A stretch of 64,000 nucleotides of DNA. Source: JAICUF01 sp038250675 (GTDB taxonomy: Bacteria > Gemmatimonadota > Gemmatimonadetes > Gemmatimonadales > GWC2-71-9). Shown here in pieces: positions 53,765 to 63,941 of the stretch. Position numbers and translations under genes: made by a program. Position 1 is the first letter of the stretch, and each line of letters opens with the position of its first letter. The DNA lies in NCBI GenBank assembly GCA_038250675.1, contig JBBSCB010000016.1:3631-67630 (forward strand). The letters run 5' to 3'. The notes under the pieces were generated by a model. It had not been told where the DNA came from and ran no database searches. It worked only from the letters and a program-made list of their open reading frames with translations.

Positions 53765-55068
53765 CGATCACGGCCCGCGTGGCCCGCCTTCTCGCACTTC
53801 TATTGCTCGGAGTGGCCGTCCCGCTCAGCGCCCAGCAGCCCGACTCGCTCACCCTGCCCGCGCTCCAGCGCGCCGCGGAGGCCGCCGATCCGAGACACCG
53901 CGAGCTCGATCTGCTGGCGGCGCAGAGCCGACTCCGGATGCAGAACCTGGCGGCCGAACGGCTCCCGGCAATCTCCGGCCAGGCGCAGGGTCAGTATCAG
54001 TCCGACGTCACCACGGTGCCACTGGGGCTAGCCGGCGTCACCGTCCCCCAGCCGCCCCACGACACCTACGATGCGCACGCCTCCGTGCGCGAGCCGCTCC
54101 TCGACGCCACGCTCGGCGCCCGCCGGGCCGACCAGCGCGCGCAGCTGGCCGAGTCTCAGGCGCAGGTGCGCACGAGCCTGTACGCACTCCGCAGAGAAGT
54201 GAACGATGCCTATTTCACGGCGGCGCTCCTGGGCGAGCGGCTCCGCCTGCTCGAATCGGCGATTGGCGATCTGGCCGTCCGCCTGACCGATGCCACGGCG
54301 CGCCTCCGCGAGGGATCGTCGTTGCCGAGCGACAGTGCAGCGATCGCAGCAACGATCCTGCTCCGCCGGCAGGACGAGCTGGACCTGCTGGCCGCGCGAC
54401 ACGCCGCGCTCATGCGGCTGGGCGCGCTCGCCGGCCGCTCCATCGGTGACAGCGCGGCGCTCGGACTGCCGGAGCTGGCGGCTGCGGTCGCCCGCGCGCG
54501 CGACTCGCTCGGCGCGCTGCAGGCGCGTCCCGAATATGGCCGGTTTGCCCGGGCGCGGGATCGGCTTGCCGCGCAGCGGTCGCTGATCGCCGCGCGGGCG
54601 GCGCCGAGCGTGTCGGCCTTTGGTCGTGCGGGTTACGGGAGGCCGGGACTCAACCAGCTCAGCCGCGCCTTCGAGGGGTACTGGCTGGCCGGCGTTCAAG
54701 TGCAGTGGTCGCCGTTCACCTGGGGCAACGACAGCCGGGATCGCGAGGCCATCGACATGCAGCGGCAGATCGTGGATGCGGACGAGGCGGCGTTCCGCCG
54801 CTCGCTCGAGCGCGCGATTCAGCCGGACCTCGCCGCCGTCGACCGATCCGATTCCACACTGGCGCTCGATGAACAGATCGTTGCGCTGCGCGAGCAGATC
54901 GCGCGCGAGGCGCGCATCCGGTTCCAGGAGGGCGTCATCACGGCTGCGGAATACCTCGATCGCAGCTCCGATCTGCTGGACAGCCGACTCAATCGCAGCA
55001 CCCATCGGATCGAGCAGGAACGGACGCGTGCCCGAATTCTGACCACCCTTGGCCTGGAGCTCCGCTGA
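53761..55068 (+). CDS. TolC family outer membrane efflux protein
   Basis: 435 residues. Signal peptide LLALLLLGVAVPLSA then Gln. Two TolC halves of helices with SLTLPALQRAAEAADPRHRE and LGARRADQRAQLAESQAQV; FGRAGYGRPGLNQLSRAFEG is a barrel-strand region; the second helical hairpin near 340 to 430 ends RARILTTLGLELR. Forms the outer-membrane channel for the HlyD adaptor and the two ABC proteins. GTG 53761 overlaps the regulator stop. Confidence 0.88.
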   Translation: MTITARVARLLALLLLGVAVPLSAQQPDSLTLPALQRAAEAADPRHRELDLLAAQSRLRMQNLAAERLPAISGQAQGQYQSDVTTVPLGLAGVTVPQPPHDTYDAHASVREPLLDATLGARRADQRAQLAESQAQVRTSLYALRREVNDAYFTAALLGERLRLLESAIGDLAVRLTDATARLREGSSLPSDSAAIAATILLRRQDELDLLAARHAALMRLGALAGRSIGDSAALGLPELAAAVARARDSLGALQARPEYGRFARARDRLAAQRSLIAARAAPSVSAFGRAGYGRPGLNQLSRAFEGYWLAGVQVQWSPFTWGNDSRDREAIDMQRQIVDADEAAFRRSLERAIQPDLAAVDRSDSTLALDEQIVALREQIAREARIRFQEGVITAAEYLDRSSDLLDSRLNRSTHRIEQERTRARILTTLGLELR

Positions 55069-55985
55069 TGCGACGCCTCACTCGTGAAGCGCGGCGAGCG
55101 ATGTGGGCGGCCGCGGTGCTGGTCGCCGCCTCGGCGTGCCGCCATGCCGTGCAGCCCGATGCCTATGGGAACTTCGAAGCGACGGAAGTGGTGGTCGGCT
55201 CGCAGACGTCGGGCCAGCTGGTCTGGTTCGGCGTCGATGAAGGGGAGCGGATCGATTCGGGCGCGCTGGCCGCGGTCGTGGACACGACCCAGCTGGTGCT
55301 GGAGCGGGCCCAGCTGAGCGCCCAGCACGCGGCCGGAGGGGCGCGCACGCGGGAGGCGTCCCGCCGCATCGACGCGCTGACGGCCCAGCGTGAGATCGCC
55401 AGCCGGACCTACGAGCGCACCCGCCGCCTCGCGGCCCAGCGGGCGGCGACGGCCCAGCAGCTGGACCAGGCCGAGCGCGAGTACCGCGTGCTCGATCAGC
55501 AGGTCAGGGGCGCTCAGGCGGACCTCGAGGCCGCCCGGGAGGACGCGGGCGCCGGCGGCGCCCGCGTGGCCCAGATCGACGATCGCATCCAACGGAGCCG
55601 CATCACCGCGCCGCTTGCTGGCGTCGTGCTGGCGACGTATGCGCGGGCCGGCGAGGTCGTGCAGCCGGGCTCGCCGCTCTTCAAGCTCGCGGCGCTCGAT
55701 TCATTGACCCTGCGTGCCTACGTCACCGAGCCGCAGCTTGCCGGCATCCCGATCGGCCGGTCGGTGACGGTCAGCGTGGATGCCGGTAGCGGCACACGGC
55801 GGCGCTTGCCGGGCCGGGTGAGTTGGGTGTCGTCGCAGGCGGAATTCACGCCGACGCCGGTCCAGACGCGGGACGAGCGGGCCGATCTGGTGTACGCCAT
55901 CAAGATTCGGGTCGCCAACGCCGGCGGTCAGCTGAAGATCGGGATGCCGGCGGATGTGGAGCTGCCCCCGGCCGGCGTGCCCTGA
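55068..55985 (+). CDS. HlyD-family periplasmic adaptor (lipoprotein)
   Basis: 305 residues. Signal with lipobox AAVLVAASAC (Cys 24). N-terminal biotinyl-lipoyl-like half (FEATEVVVGSQTSGQLVW), coiled-coil hairpin about 75 to 160 (AQRAATAQQLDQAEREYRVL), second lipoyl half with SRITAPLAGVVLATYARAGE, then a beta domain ending GMPADVELP. YbhG/EmrA-like. Links the ABC exporter to TolC. ATG overlaps the TolC stop. Confidence 0.88.
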   Translation: MRRLTREARRAMWAAAVLVAASACRHAVQPDAYGNFEATEVVVGSQTSGQLVWFGVDEGERIDSGALAAVVDTTQLVLERAQLSAQHAAGGARTREASRRIDALTAQREIASRTYERTRRLAAQRAATAQQLDQAEREYRVLDQQVRGAQADLEAAREDAGAGGARVAQIDDRIQRSRITAPLAGVVLATYARAGEVVQPGSPLFKLAALDSLTLRAYVTEPQLAGIPIGRSVTVSVDAGSGTRRRLPGRVSWVSSQAEFTPTPVQTRDERADLVYAIKIRVANAGGQLKIGMPADVELPPAGVP

Positions 55986-56947
55986 TGGCGAGCGCGCCAC
56001 GCTCGGCCGAAGCCGCGGTGGAGGTGCGGGACCTTACGCGCCGCTACGGGCCGAGCATCGCCCTCGACGGGATCACGCTCTCGGTCCGGGCCGGCGAGTT
56101 GTTCGGCGTGATTGGCCCGGATGGGGCGGGGAAAACCACGCTCTTCCGGGTTCTCGCGACGCTGATCGTGCCCGATGGCGGGACCGCGCGGGTGCTGGGC
56201 CGCGATGTGGTGGGCGATCTCTGGGACCTCCGGCGCCGGGTCGGCTACATGGCGGGCCGCTTTTCCCTGTATCCCGACCTGAGCGTGGCGGAGAACCTGT
56301 GCTTCTTTGCCGCGGTGTTCGGCACGACGCCCGAGCGTGAGTACGAGCGCATCGCTCCCATCTACGACCAGCTTGCCGCATTTCGCGATCGGCGCGCCGG
56401 CGCACTCTCCGGCGGTATGAAGCAGAAGCTGGCGCTCTGCTGCGCGCTGGTCCATCGGCCCGAGATTCTCCTGCTCGATGAACCGACGACCGGCGTCGAT
56501 GCCGTCTCGCGCCGCGAGTTCTGGGACTTGCTGGCCCGGCTCAAGGCGGGCGGTCTTACGATTCTGGTCTCCACCCCGTACATGGACGAGGCGGACCGTT
56601 GCGACCGGATCGCACTCCTGCAGCGCGGCCGGCTCCTGGGCCTCGATACGCCGGCCGCGATCAGCGGCGCATTCGCGGGCCCGCTGCTTGCCGTCCGTGC
56701 GCGCGACCGCTACGCGGCGCTGCTGGCGCTTCGCGACTACGCGCATGCGCGTACCGTGTACCCGTTTGGTGCCACCCTGCATTACACCGATGATCGCCCC
56801 GACATGCCGGCCGACCGGGTCGCCGCCGAGGTGACCGCCTTCCTCAAGACGCGCGGGCTCGGGCCGGTCTCGGCCGAGCCGATCGCAGCGTCGATCGAGG
56901 ACGAGTTCATGGCGCGGATGGGCGCGCCTGAGTACGCCTCCGCATGA
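55985..56947 (+). CDS. ABC transporter ATP-binding protein 1, H-loop lost
   Basis: 320 residues. Walker A GPDGAGKTT near 45, signature LSGGMKQKLAL near 140, Walker B ILLLDEPTTGVD near 160. The H-loop, normally S-T-H, reads VSTPYMDEA: His replaced by Pro. C-terminal extension about 225 to 320. Pairs with ABC protein 2 and two ABC-2 permeases. ATG overlaps the adaptor stop. Confidence 0.92.
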   Translation: MASAPRSAEAAVEVRDLTRRYGPSIALDGITLSVRAGELFGVIGPDGAGKTTLFRVLATLIVPDGGTARVLGRDVVGDLWDLRRRVGYMAGRFSLYPDLSVAENLCFFAAVFGTTPEREYERIAPIYDQLAAFRDRRAGALSGGMKQKLALCCALVHRPEILLLDEPTTGVDAVSRREFWDLLARLKAGGLTILVSTPYMDEADRCDRIALLQRGRLLGLDTPAAISGAFAGPLLAVRARDRYAALLALRDYAHARTVYPFGATLHYTDDRPDMPADRVAAEVTAFLKTRGLGPVSAEPIAASIEDEFMARMGAPEYASA

Positions 56948-57720
56948 CGCCGGAGCACGTCTCGGCCCACGGCATGGAGCGTGTCATCGATGCGCGCGGG
57001 CTGACCCGCCGCTTTGGACACTTCACGGCGGTGGACGGCATCACCTTCGATGTCGCCGCCGGCGAGGTCTTCGGCTTCCTCGGCGCCAACGGCGCGGGGA
57101 AGACGACCGCCATCCGGATGCTCACGGGCTTGCTCGCGCCCAGCAGCGGCCACGCCACGGTGGTGGGGCTCGACGTGGCGACCCAGAGTGAGGCGGTCAA
57201 GCGACGGATCGGCTACATGAGCCAGCGCTTCTCGTTGTACGAAGATCTGACTATTCGCGAGAACATCCGGCTGTACGGCGGCATCTACGGGCTCTCCTCC
57301 GCCGAGGTCCGGCGACGGACTGATCGGATCGTGGCGCGGCTCGAGCTCGAGTCGGCCGCGGATGAGGCGGTCCGTGCGCTGCCGCTGGGCTGGCGCCAGA
57401 AGCTGGCCTTCGCCGTCGCGCTGCTCCACGAGCCGCCGCTGGTCTTCCTGGACGAGCCGACCAGCGGCGTTGACCCGATCACCCGGCGCCAGTTCTGGGA
57501 GATGATCTACGAGGCGGCCAGGGGCGGGACCAGCGTGCTGGTCACCACCCACTACATGGACGAGGCCGAATACTGTGACCGTGTCTCGATCATGGTCGCG
57601 GGACGGATCGCGGCGCTCGGCAGCCCTGTCGAACTGGAGCGTGAACACGGCGTCAAGACGATCGACGAGCTGTTCGTCCGCCTGGCCCGGCCCGATGGCG
57701 CCCGAGCGGCCGCATCATGA
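56944..57720 (+). CDS. ABC transporter ATP-binding protein 2, atypical signature
   Basis: 258 residues. Walker A GANGAGKTT near 50, Walker B LVFLDEPTSGVD near 175, H-loop intact in TTHYMDEAEYC. The signature motif is ALPLGWRQKLAF, not LSGGQ. Complements the defect in ABC protein 1: in a heterodimer only the site made of this protein's Walker A/B and H-loop with ABC1's LSGGM would be canonical. ATG overlaps the ABC1 stop (ATGA). Confidence 0.92.
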   Translation: MTPEHVSAHGMERVIDARGLTRRFGHFTAVDGITFDVAAGEVFGFLGANGAGKTTAIRMLTGLLAPSSGHATVVGLDVATQSEAVKRRIGYMSQRFSLYEDLTIRENIRLYGGIYGLSSAEVRRRTDRIVARLELESAADEAVRALPLGWRQKLAFAVALLHEPPLVFLDEPTSGVDPITRRQFWEMIYEAARGGTSVLVTTHYMDEAEYCDRVSIMVAGRIAALGSPVELEREHGVKTIDELFVRLARPDGARAAAS

Positions 57721-58820
57721 GCGCGCTCACCGGGCTGCTCCGAAAGGAGGCCTACCACATCCTCAGGGACCGCCGGACGCTGGCGGTGATCGTGCTCCTT
57801 CCGGTGGTGCAGGTAGTGCTGTTCGGGTTTGCCATCAGGACCGACGTGCGGGACGTCAGGATCATCGTGGTGGATCCGCTTCCGGACGCGACGACGCTGT
57901 CGCTGCGTGCGCGGCTGGCCGCATCCGGCGTGTTCCGCGTCGTCACGGTGCTGCCCGGGGCGGACGAGCTGGACGGCATCTTCCAGCGCGGCGAGGCGAC
58001 TGAGGCGATCGTCTTCGAGCCCCGGTTCGGCGAGCGCCTGGCACAGGGGCTTCCGGCCCGCATCCAGCTCATCACCGACGGCACCGATCCCAACAGCGCG
58101 AGTGTGCGGCAGAACTATGCGATGGCCCTGATCGGGGCGTGGGACCGCGAGCGCTCGCCGGCTCGTGGTGCCGTCCGCATCGAGCCCCGTACCCGACTCC
58201 GCTTCAACCCCACCGCGGAGAGCTCCAATCTCTTCGTCCCGGGATTGATGGCATTCGTGCTTACCATCATTTCGTCGCTGATGACCGCGATTTCCCTGAC
58301 GCGGGAGAAGGAATCCGGCACGATGGAGGCGCTGCTGGTGTCACCGCTCCGGCCGTGGCAGATCATCGGCGGGAAGGTGGCACCGTACCTTGCGATCGGG
58401 CTCGTGAGCATGACCGCCATTGTGGTCGAGGCGCGGCTCGTCTTTCACGTGCCGCTGCGCGGCAGCTACCTGCTTCTGCTGGCCGAAGGACTGCTCTTCA
58501 TTCTCGTATCGCTGGCGCTGGGCATGCTGATATCCGCGCGCACCAGTTCACAGCGCGTCGCCATGCTGGGGGCCCTGGTGGGCACCATGCTGCCCACCCT
58601 GCTGCTCTCCGGCTTCATCTTTCCCATCGAAAGCATGCCGCGGCTGCTGCGCTGGGTCTCGTACATCGTGCCGGCGCGGTGGTTCGTGACCATCGCGCGG
58701 GGGATCATGCTCAAGGGCATCGGCATCGTCTACCTGTGGGAGCCCACGCTGATCCTGATCGGGATGGCCGCCGTGCTGCTGACGCTGGCGGTGCGGTCCT
58801 TCGACGTGAGGCTCGAATAG
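57717..58820 (+). CDS. ABC-2 type efflux permease 1
   Basis: 367 residues. One N-terminal membrane helix (LAVIVLLPVVQVVLFGFAI), a periplasmic domain with FNPTAESSNLFVPGL, then five helices from about 180, including FVLTIISSLMTAISLTREKE and IGLVSMTAIVVEARLVF. YbhS/YbhR-type with motif SGTMEALLVSPLRPWQII. Overlaps ABC2 by ATGA. Confidence 0.9.
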   Translation: MSALTGLLRKEAYHILRDRRTLAVIVLLPVVQVVLFGFAIRTDVRDVRIIVVDPLPDATTLSLRARLAASGVFRVVTVLPGADELDGIFQRGEATEAIVFEPRFGERLAQGLPARIQLITDGTDPNSASVRQNYAMALIGAWDRERSPARGAVRIEPRTRLRFNPTAESSNLFVPGLMAFVLTIISSLMTAISLTREKESGTMEALLVSPLRPWQIIGGKVAPYLAIGLVSMTAIVVEARLVFHVPLRGSYLLLLAEGLLFILVSLALGMLISARTSSQRVAMLGALVGTMLPTLLLSGFIFPIESMPRLLRWVSYIVPARWFVTIARGIMLKGIGIVYLWEPTLILIGMAAVLLTLAVRSFDVRLE

Positions 58821-58822
58821 CG

Positions 58823-59953
58823 ATGCGGCGGATCCTGGTGCTGGCATGGGCGGAAGTGCTGCACGTGGTTCGGGACCGCGCGACGCTGGTGCAGGTGCTC
58901 GTCATACCGGCGCTGCAGCTCGTCGTGCTGGCCAATGCCGCCACCTTTCAGGTGCGGAACACCCCCGCCTGGGTGGTGGATCAGGATCGAAGCTCGGCGT
59001 CCCGCGGCCTGATCAGCCGGCTCGGCGCGTCAGGCCATTTTCGCATCGCGACGGTCTCGGGCTCGACGGCGGCGGGTGATGAGGCGCTGCGGCGGGGAGA
59101 CGCCACGCTGCTGATGGTGATCCCGCCGCGCTTTGAGGAGGACCTGGTCCGCGGCGGGTCGGCGCCGGTTCAGCTGACCATCAATGCCGAGAAGGGCACC
59201 GCGGCGGGGATCGTCCAGTTCTACGCGGCCCGGATCCTGGACGCCTACGCCATAGAGCTCGGGGTGGCGCGGACGGGGGCGCCGCAGCGAGAGGCGCCGC
59301 GCCCCGGCGGGCGGGTCGAGGTCCGGGTCCGCAACTGGTACAATCCGTCCCGGGCCTATACCCACTACATGGTACCGGGTCTCCTGGTCTCGCTGGTCAC
59401 GATGATCGGCACTCTGCTCACCGCCCAGAACATCGCGCGCGAGAAGGAGCTCGGCACGCTGGAACAACTCAACGTTACGCCGATTACCCGCGGCCAGTTC
59501 ATCGCGGCCAAGCTGCTGCCGTTCTGGGTGCTGGCGATGATCGATCTGACGGTGGGCCTGATCGTGGGCCGGTATCTGTTCGGCATGCCGATTCGGGGCA
59601 GCCTGCTGCTGCTGTTCGGGGCCGCGGGGATCTATCTCGTCGTGGCGCTTGGATTCGGGTTGTTCATCTCGACGTTGGTCGAAACCCAGCAGCAGGCGAT
59701 GTTCGTGACGTTCTTCGTCATGATGGTCTACCTGCTGATGAGCGGACTGTTCACCCCGATCGAGAGCATGCCGCACTGGGTCCAGGTGGTTGCGGAGGCG
59801 AACCCGGTGCGCCATTTCGTCGCCGTGTCGCGAGCAATCCTGCTGAAGGGGGCGGGGCCGGCCGAGATTGCGCGGCCGATGGCGATCCTGAGCGGGTTTG
59901 CGGTGGGCGTCCTCTGGCTCGCGGTGCACCAGTACTCCAAGCGCACGGCCTGA
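58823..59953 (+). CDS. ABC-2 type efflux permease 2
   Basis: 376 residues, same architecture as permease 1: N-terminal helix (VLVIPALQLVVLANAAT), periplasmic domain with WYNPSRAYTHYMVPG, then helices with EKELGTLEQLNVTPITRGQF and LFISTLVETQQQAMFVTFF. ATG 58823, two bases after permease 1. Its last codons (RTA-stop) lie inside the first copy of the 23-bp repeat. Confidence 0.9.
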   Translation: MRRILVLAWAEVLHVVRDRATLVQVLVIPALQLVVLANAATFQVRNTPAWVVDQDRSSASRGLISRLGASGHFRIATVSGSTAAGDEALRRGDATLLMVIPPRFEEDLVRGGSAPVQLTINAEKGTAAGIVQFYAARILDAYAIELGVARTGAPQREAPRPGGRVEVRVRNWYNPSRAYTHYMVPGLLVSLVTMIGTLLTAQNIAREKELGTLEQLNVTPITRGQFIAAKLLPFWVLAMIDLTVGLIVGRYLFGMPIRGSLLLLFGAAGIYLVVALGFGLFISTLVETQQQAMFVTFFVMMVYLLMSGLFTPIESMPHWVQVVAEANPVRHFVAVSRAILLKGAGPAEIARPMAILSGFAVGVLWLAVHQYSKRTA

Positions 59954-59968
59954 CGACGGCGTGGGTGA
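59946..59968. repeat. 23-bp direct repeat, copy 1 (permease stop end)
   Basis: Perfect match to 60546-60568, exactly 600 bases away. It covers the last bases and stop of the permease gene and carries the tRNA-Ser(TGA) acceptor 3' sequence. If the segment between the copies is removed, the permease stop lies immediately beside the tRNA 3' end. Candidate attachment site half (attL/attR). Confidence 0.75.
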
Positions 59969-59973
59969 ACCAG

Positions 59974-60349
59974 CTACGGCGCCGGCCGGGGCTCTCGGGG
60001 CGAAGCTCGATGCGAAATCAAGCCTCCGATCAAGGCACCGGTCACGGCGCCGAGCGCAGCGCCACCAAGCGTCGCGTTGCGAACACCGCCCCGCCGATCA
60101 CCGCGCCCTCCCGCCAGTAGGTTCGGTTTCGCATCCCCCCATCATGGTGATCCGACGGGATATGCCGACCGGGAGAGCCTTCAGTGTGGGGGCGGAGTCG
60201 ACAGCGAGCAGTCGGCTGTCGATCCGGTGACCGGAAAACGCCAGACTTCGACCGGGCGATGACGTTTGTGCCGCAAGTGGCGGTCGCAGTGCTGGAACAG
60301 CAAGCAGCGACAGCACCATGCTAGCCGAGAATACCGAGAGGCGGCGCAT
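59974..60349 (-). pseudogene. Frameshifted secreted glycine-zipper protein
   Basis: ATG 60349 starts a signal peptide (MRRLSVFSASMVLSLLAVPA, then LAAQ) and a frame that is lost in a run of G near 60142. In the next frame, TYWREGAVIGGAVF continues, and after one further base loss (TTCG-CAAC) a third frame reads NATLGGAALGAVTGALIGGLI to a TAG at 59974. Adding two G residues gives one 125-residue protein ending in a glycine zipper, a common small envelope domain. Both losses are of G: true decay or homopolymer sequencing error. Lies wholly inside the 600-bp repeat-bounded segment. Confidence 0.6.
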
Positions 60350-60545
60350 CGTCAAGATCCCCCGTGGAGTGGACATGCTTCCAAGCGGAGTCGCTAGACG
60401 CGGTGGCGATGCACGGGCCCGCCGCGGCCACTGCGAGAGCGGATCGACCAGGAACGCGCCTGGGACCGGCGCGAGCCAAGTCGTCCCGCACGGGCGCCGC
60501 GCAAATGCGACGCCGCCGGGGGGATACCTGGTGTCATGGAAATGC
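60350..60545. other. Unassigned part of the repeat-bounded segment
   Basis: About 200 bases with no supported gene; no integrase, no second tRNA, no clear promoter beyond what the broken gene needs. A plus-strand frame runs through it into glgE but shows no conservation. Confidence 0.5.
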
Positions 60546-60568
60546 CGGCCTGACGACGGCGTGGGTGA
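60546..60568. repeat. 23-bp direct repeat, copy 2 (tRNA-Ser 3' end)
   Basis: Second copy of the repeat at 59946-59968. It spans the 3' acceptor strand and discriminator of tRNA-Ser(TGA) plus 11 bases beyond. Integrases commonly use tRNA 3' ends as attachment sites, so the two copies are the expected scar pair. Confidence 0.75.
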
Positions 60569-60643
60569 GATTCGAACTCACGGTACCCGTGAAGGTACGG
60601 CGGTTTTCAAGACCGCTGCATTCAACCACTCTGCCACCACGCC
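60557..60643 (-). tRNA. tRNA-Ser (TGA anticodon)
   Basis: Acceptor GGCGTGG/CCACGCC, anticodon stem GCGGT/ACCGC with loop CTTGAAA (anticodon TGA), long variable arm (CCTTCACGG) and T arm GTGAG-TTCGAAT-CTCAC. Discriminator G; CCA not encoded. 87 bases. Reads UCA and related Ser codons. A TATCTT box at 60661-60666 is a fitting -10 about 18 bases upstream. Its 3' end is the second copy of the 23-bp repeat. Confidence 0.94.
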
Positions 60644-60660
60644 CGGTCCGGCCTCCGGCC

Positions 60661-60666
60661 AAGATA
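60661..60666 (-). promoter_or_regulatory. Candidate -10 box of tRNA-Ser(TGA)
   Basis: TATCTT on the minus strand would start transcription about 11 bases before the tRNA. No clear -35. Same hexamer as before rpsF and the SPOR gene. Confidence 0.35.
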
Positions 60667-60750
60667 CTGCGGGGCACAGCATCGGGGGAGGCCGCGAGCG
60701 GCCCGTATTCGGTTTGCGCGAGGTCCGCCGCCCCGACTACGTTGAAACGT

Positions 60751-62717
60751 ATGAACTTGCGCTCCGATGCCCCTCCGATTGTCGCTTCCGCTCCACCCAC
60801 CCTCGTCATCGAATGCCTCACGCCCGCCGTCGACTGCGGCCGCTTTTCCGCCAAGCGGCTGGCGGGCGACGTGGTGCGGGTCGGTGCCGACATCTTCCGG
60901 GATGGCCATGACATCCTGGCTGCCCAGGTGCTGTACCGCGGTCCGGCCGATGACGAATGGCGGAGCGTGCCCATGGCATTCGAGTTCGACGATGACCGCT
61001 GGTATGGCGAGTTCGCGGTCGATCAGGCCGGGGGATGGCGATTCACGGTGGAAGCGTGGATCGACGCTTTTGCCACATGGCGGGGCGAACTGAAGAAGAA
61101 GCACGACGCGAGGCAGGACGTCGCATCCGAGCTGCTCGAGGGCGCCGAACTGGTCCACGGCGCGTCCCGGCACGCACGGGGCGGAGACCGAACGGCCCTC
61201 GACTCGGCGGCGGCGCTGCTGCGCCGTGCCGCTGCGCCGCAGGCGGAGCGGGTCGTCGCCGGCGCTGCGGCGCCCCTGCTCGAGCTGATGGCCCGATACG
61301 GTCCGCGTCCGGGTCTGACCAGGGCGCCCGCCCCGCTCCCGCTCTGGGTGGATCGGCCGCGGGCCGGGTTTGCCGCGTGGTACGAGATGTTTCCGCGGTC
61401 GTTTCCTGGCGCCGCCGGCGGCCACGGCACCTTCCGCACGGCGGCGGCGGCTCTGGACCGCGTGGCGGGGCTGGGATTCGACGTCGTCTACCTGCCGCCC
61501 ATCCACCCCATCGGGCACACCCACCGCAAGGGACCCAACAACACGCTCCTGGCCGGCCCGTCGGACCCCGGCAGTCCGTGGGCCATCGGCGACTCGGCGG
61601 GCGGGCACATGGCGGTGGCTCCGGAACTGGGCACGCTGGAGGACTTTCGCTTTTTCCGGGAGCGCGCGGAGGCGCTGGGGATGGAAGTAGCGCTCGACTA
61701 CGCGCTGCAGTGCTCGCCGGACCACCCGTGGGTGCGCGAGCATCCGGAGTGGTTCTTCGTGCGCCCGGACGGCAGCATCAAGTACGCCGAGAACCCGCCC
61801 AAGAAATATGAGGATATCCTCCCGATCAATTTCTGGTGCGACGACCGGGCCGGCCTGTGGCACGCCTGCCGGGATGTTCTGCGCTTCTGGATCGGGGAGG
61901 GAGTCCGGACGTTCCGGGTGGACAACCCGCACACCAAGCCGTTCTCGTTCTGGGAGTGGGTGATCGGCGAGATCCACGGCGAACACCCCGACGTGGTGTT
62001 CCTGAGCGAAGCCTTTACCCGGCCCAAGCGGATGAAGCGGCTGGCCAAGCTGGGATTTAGCCAGTCCTACACCTACTTCACCTGGCGCAATAGCGCGAGC
62101 GAGCTGGAGAGCTACATCACCGAGCTCACCGCCACGCCCATGCGCGAGTACTACCGCGGCAATCTGTTTGCCAACACGCCGGACATTCTTCATGAGTATC
62201 TCCAGCAGGGCGGTCCGCCGGCGTTCCGGATTCGGCTGCTGCTCGCGGCAACGCTGCTGCCCATCTATGGGATTTACAGCGGGTTCGAACTGTTCGAGGC
62301 TGAGCCGCTCAGGGTGGGCAGCGAGGAGTACCTGCACTCCGAGAAATACCAGGTCCGCCCGCGCGACTTCAGTGGCCCCAGTCTCGATGAGGATCTCATG
62401 CGTCTGAACCGCCTGCGCCGCGAGCATCCCGCCCTCCAGCGCTACGACAACATTCAGTTTCTGCCGACCGGTGACGAGCACGTCCTCTGTTACCGGAAAG
62501 TCGCCGGCGAGGATGACCTGCTGGTGCTGGTCAACGTGGATCCGGCGGCGCCGCACACCGCGGCCGTGGACCTGGGCGAGGCAATGGACGCGACCGATCT
62601 CGCGACGGGCGTCTCTGAACGCCTGGACGCCACGCCATGGGAGGTCACCCTCGATCCCAGCGCGGAGCCGGGGCGGATCTGGCGCCTTGCCACGCTGGGC
62701 GCGCCTGGGGGCGAGGC

Positions 62718-62721
<4 letters not shown>
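60751..62721 (+). CDS. glgE: Alpha-1,4-glucan:maltose-1-phosphate maltosyltransferase GlgE
   Basis: GH13 enzyme extending alpha-glucan with maltosyl units from maltose 1-phosphate. 656 residues from ATG 60751 (in-frame upstream sequence crosses the tRNA and is not conserved). Domain order: N-terminal beta domain (about 15 to 105), helical insert, catalytic barrel with AWYEMFPRSF near 205, YLPPIHPIGHTHRKG, ALDYALQCSPDHPW, nucleophile Asp 391 in FRVDNPHTKP, acid Glu 420 in FLSEAFTRP; then a beta domain from about 560. TreS follows, overlapping by GTGA, as in the TreS-Pep2-GlgE pathway; a maltokinase is not seen before the window ends. Confidence 0.95.

Positions 62722-63941
<1,220 letters not shown>

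Noticed and set aside
60364..60750. In-frame extension of GlgE by 129 codons
   Set aside because: It runs across the tRNA gene and the repeat and shows none of the GlgE N-terminal sequence.
60534..60974. Minus-strand frame of 146 codons containing GGRVVECSGLENRRTFTGTV
   Set aside because: It is translated tRNA-Ser(TGA) plus antisense of glgE.
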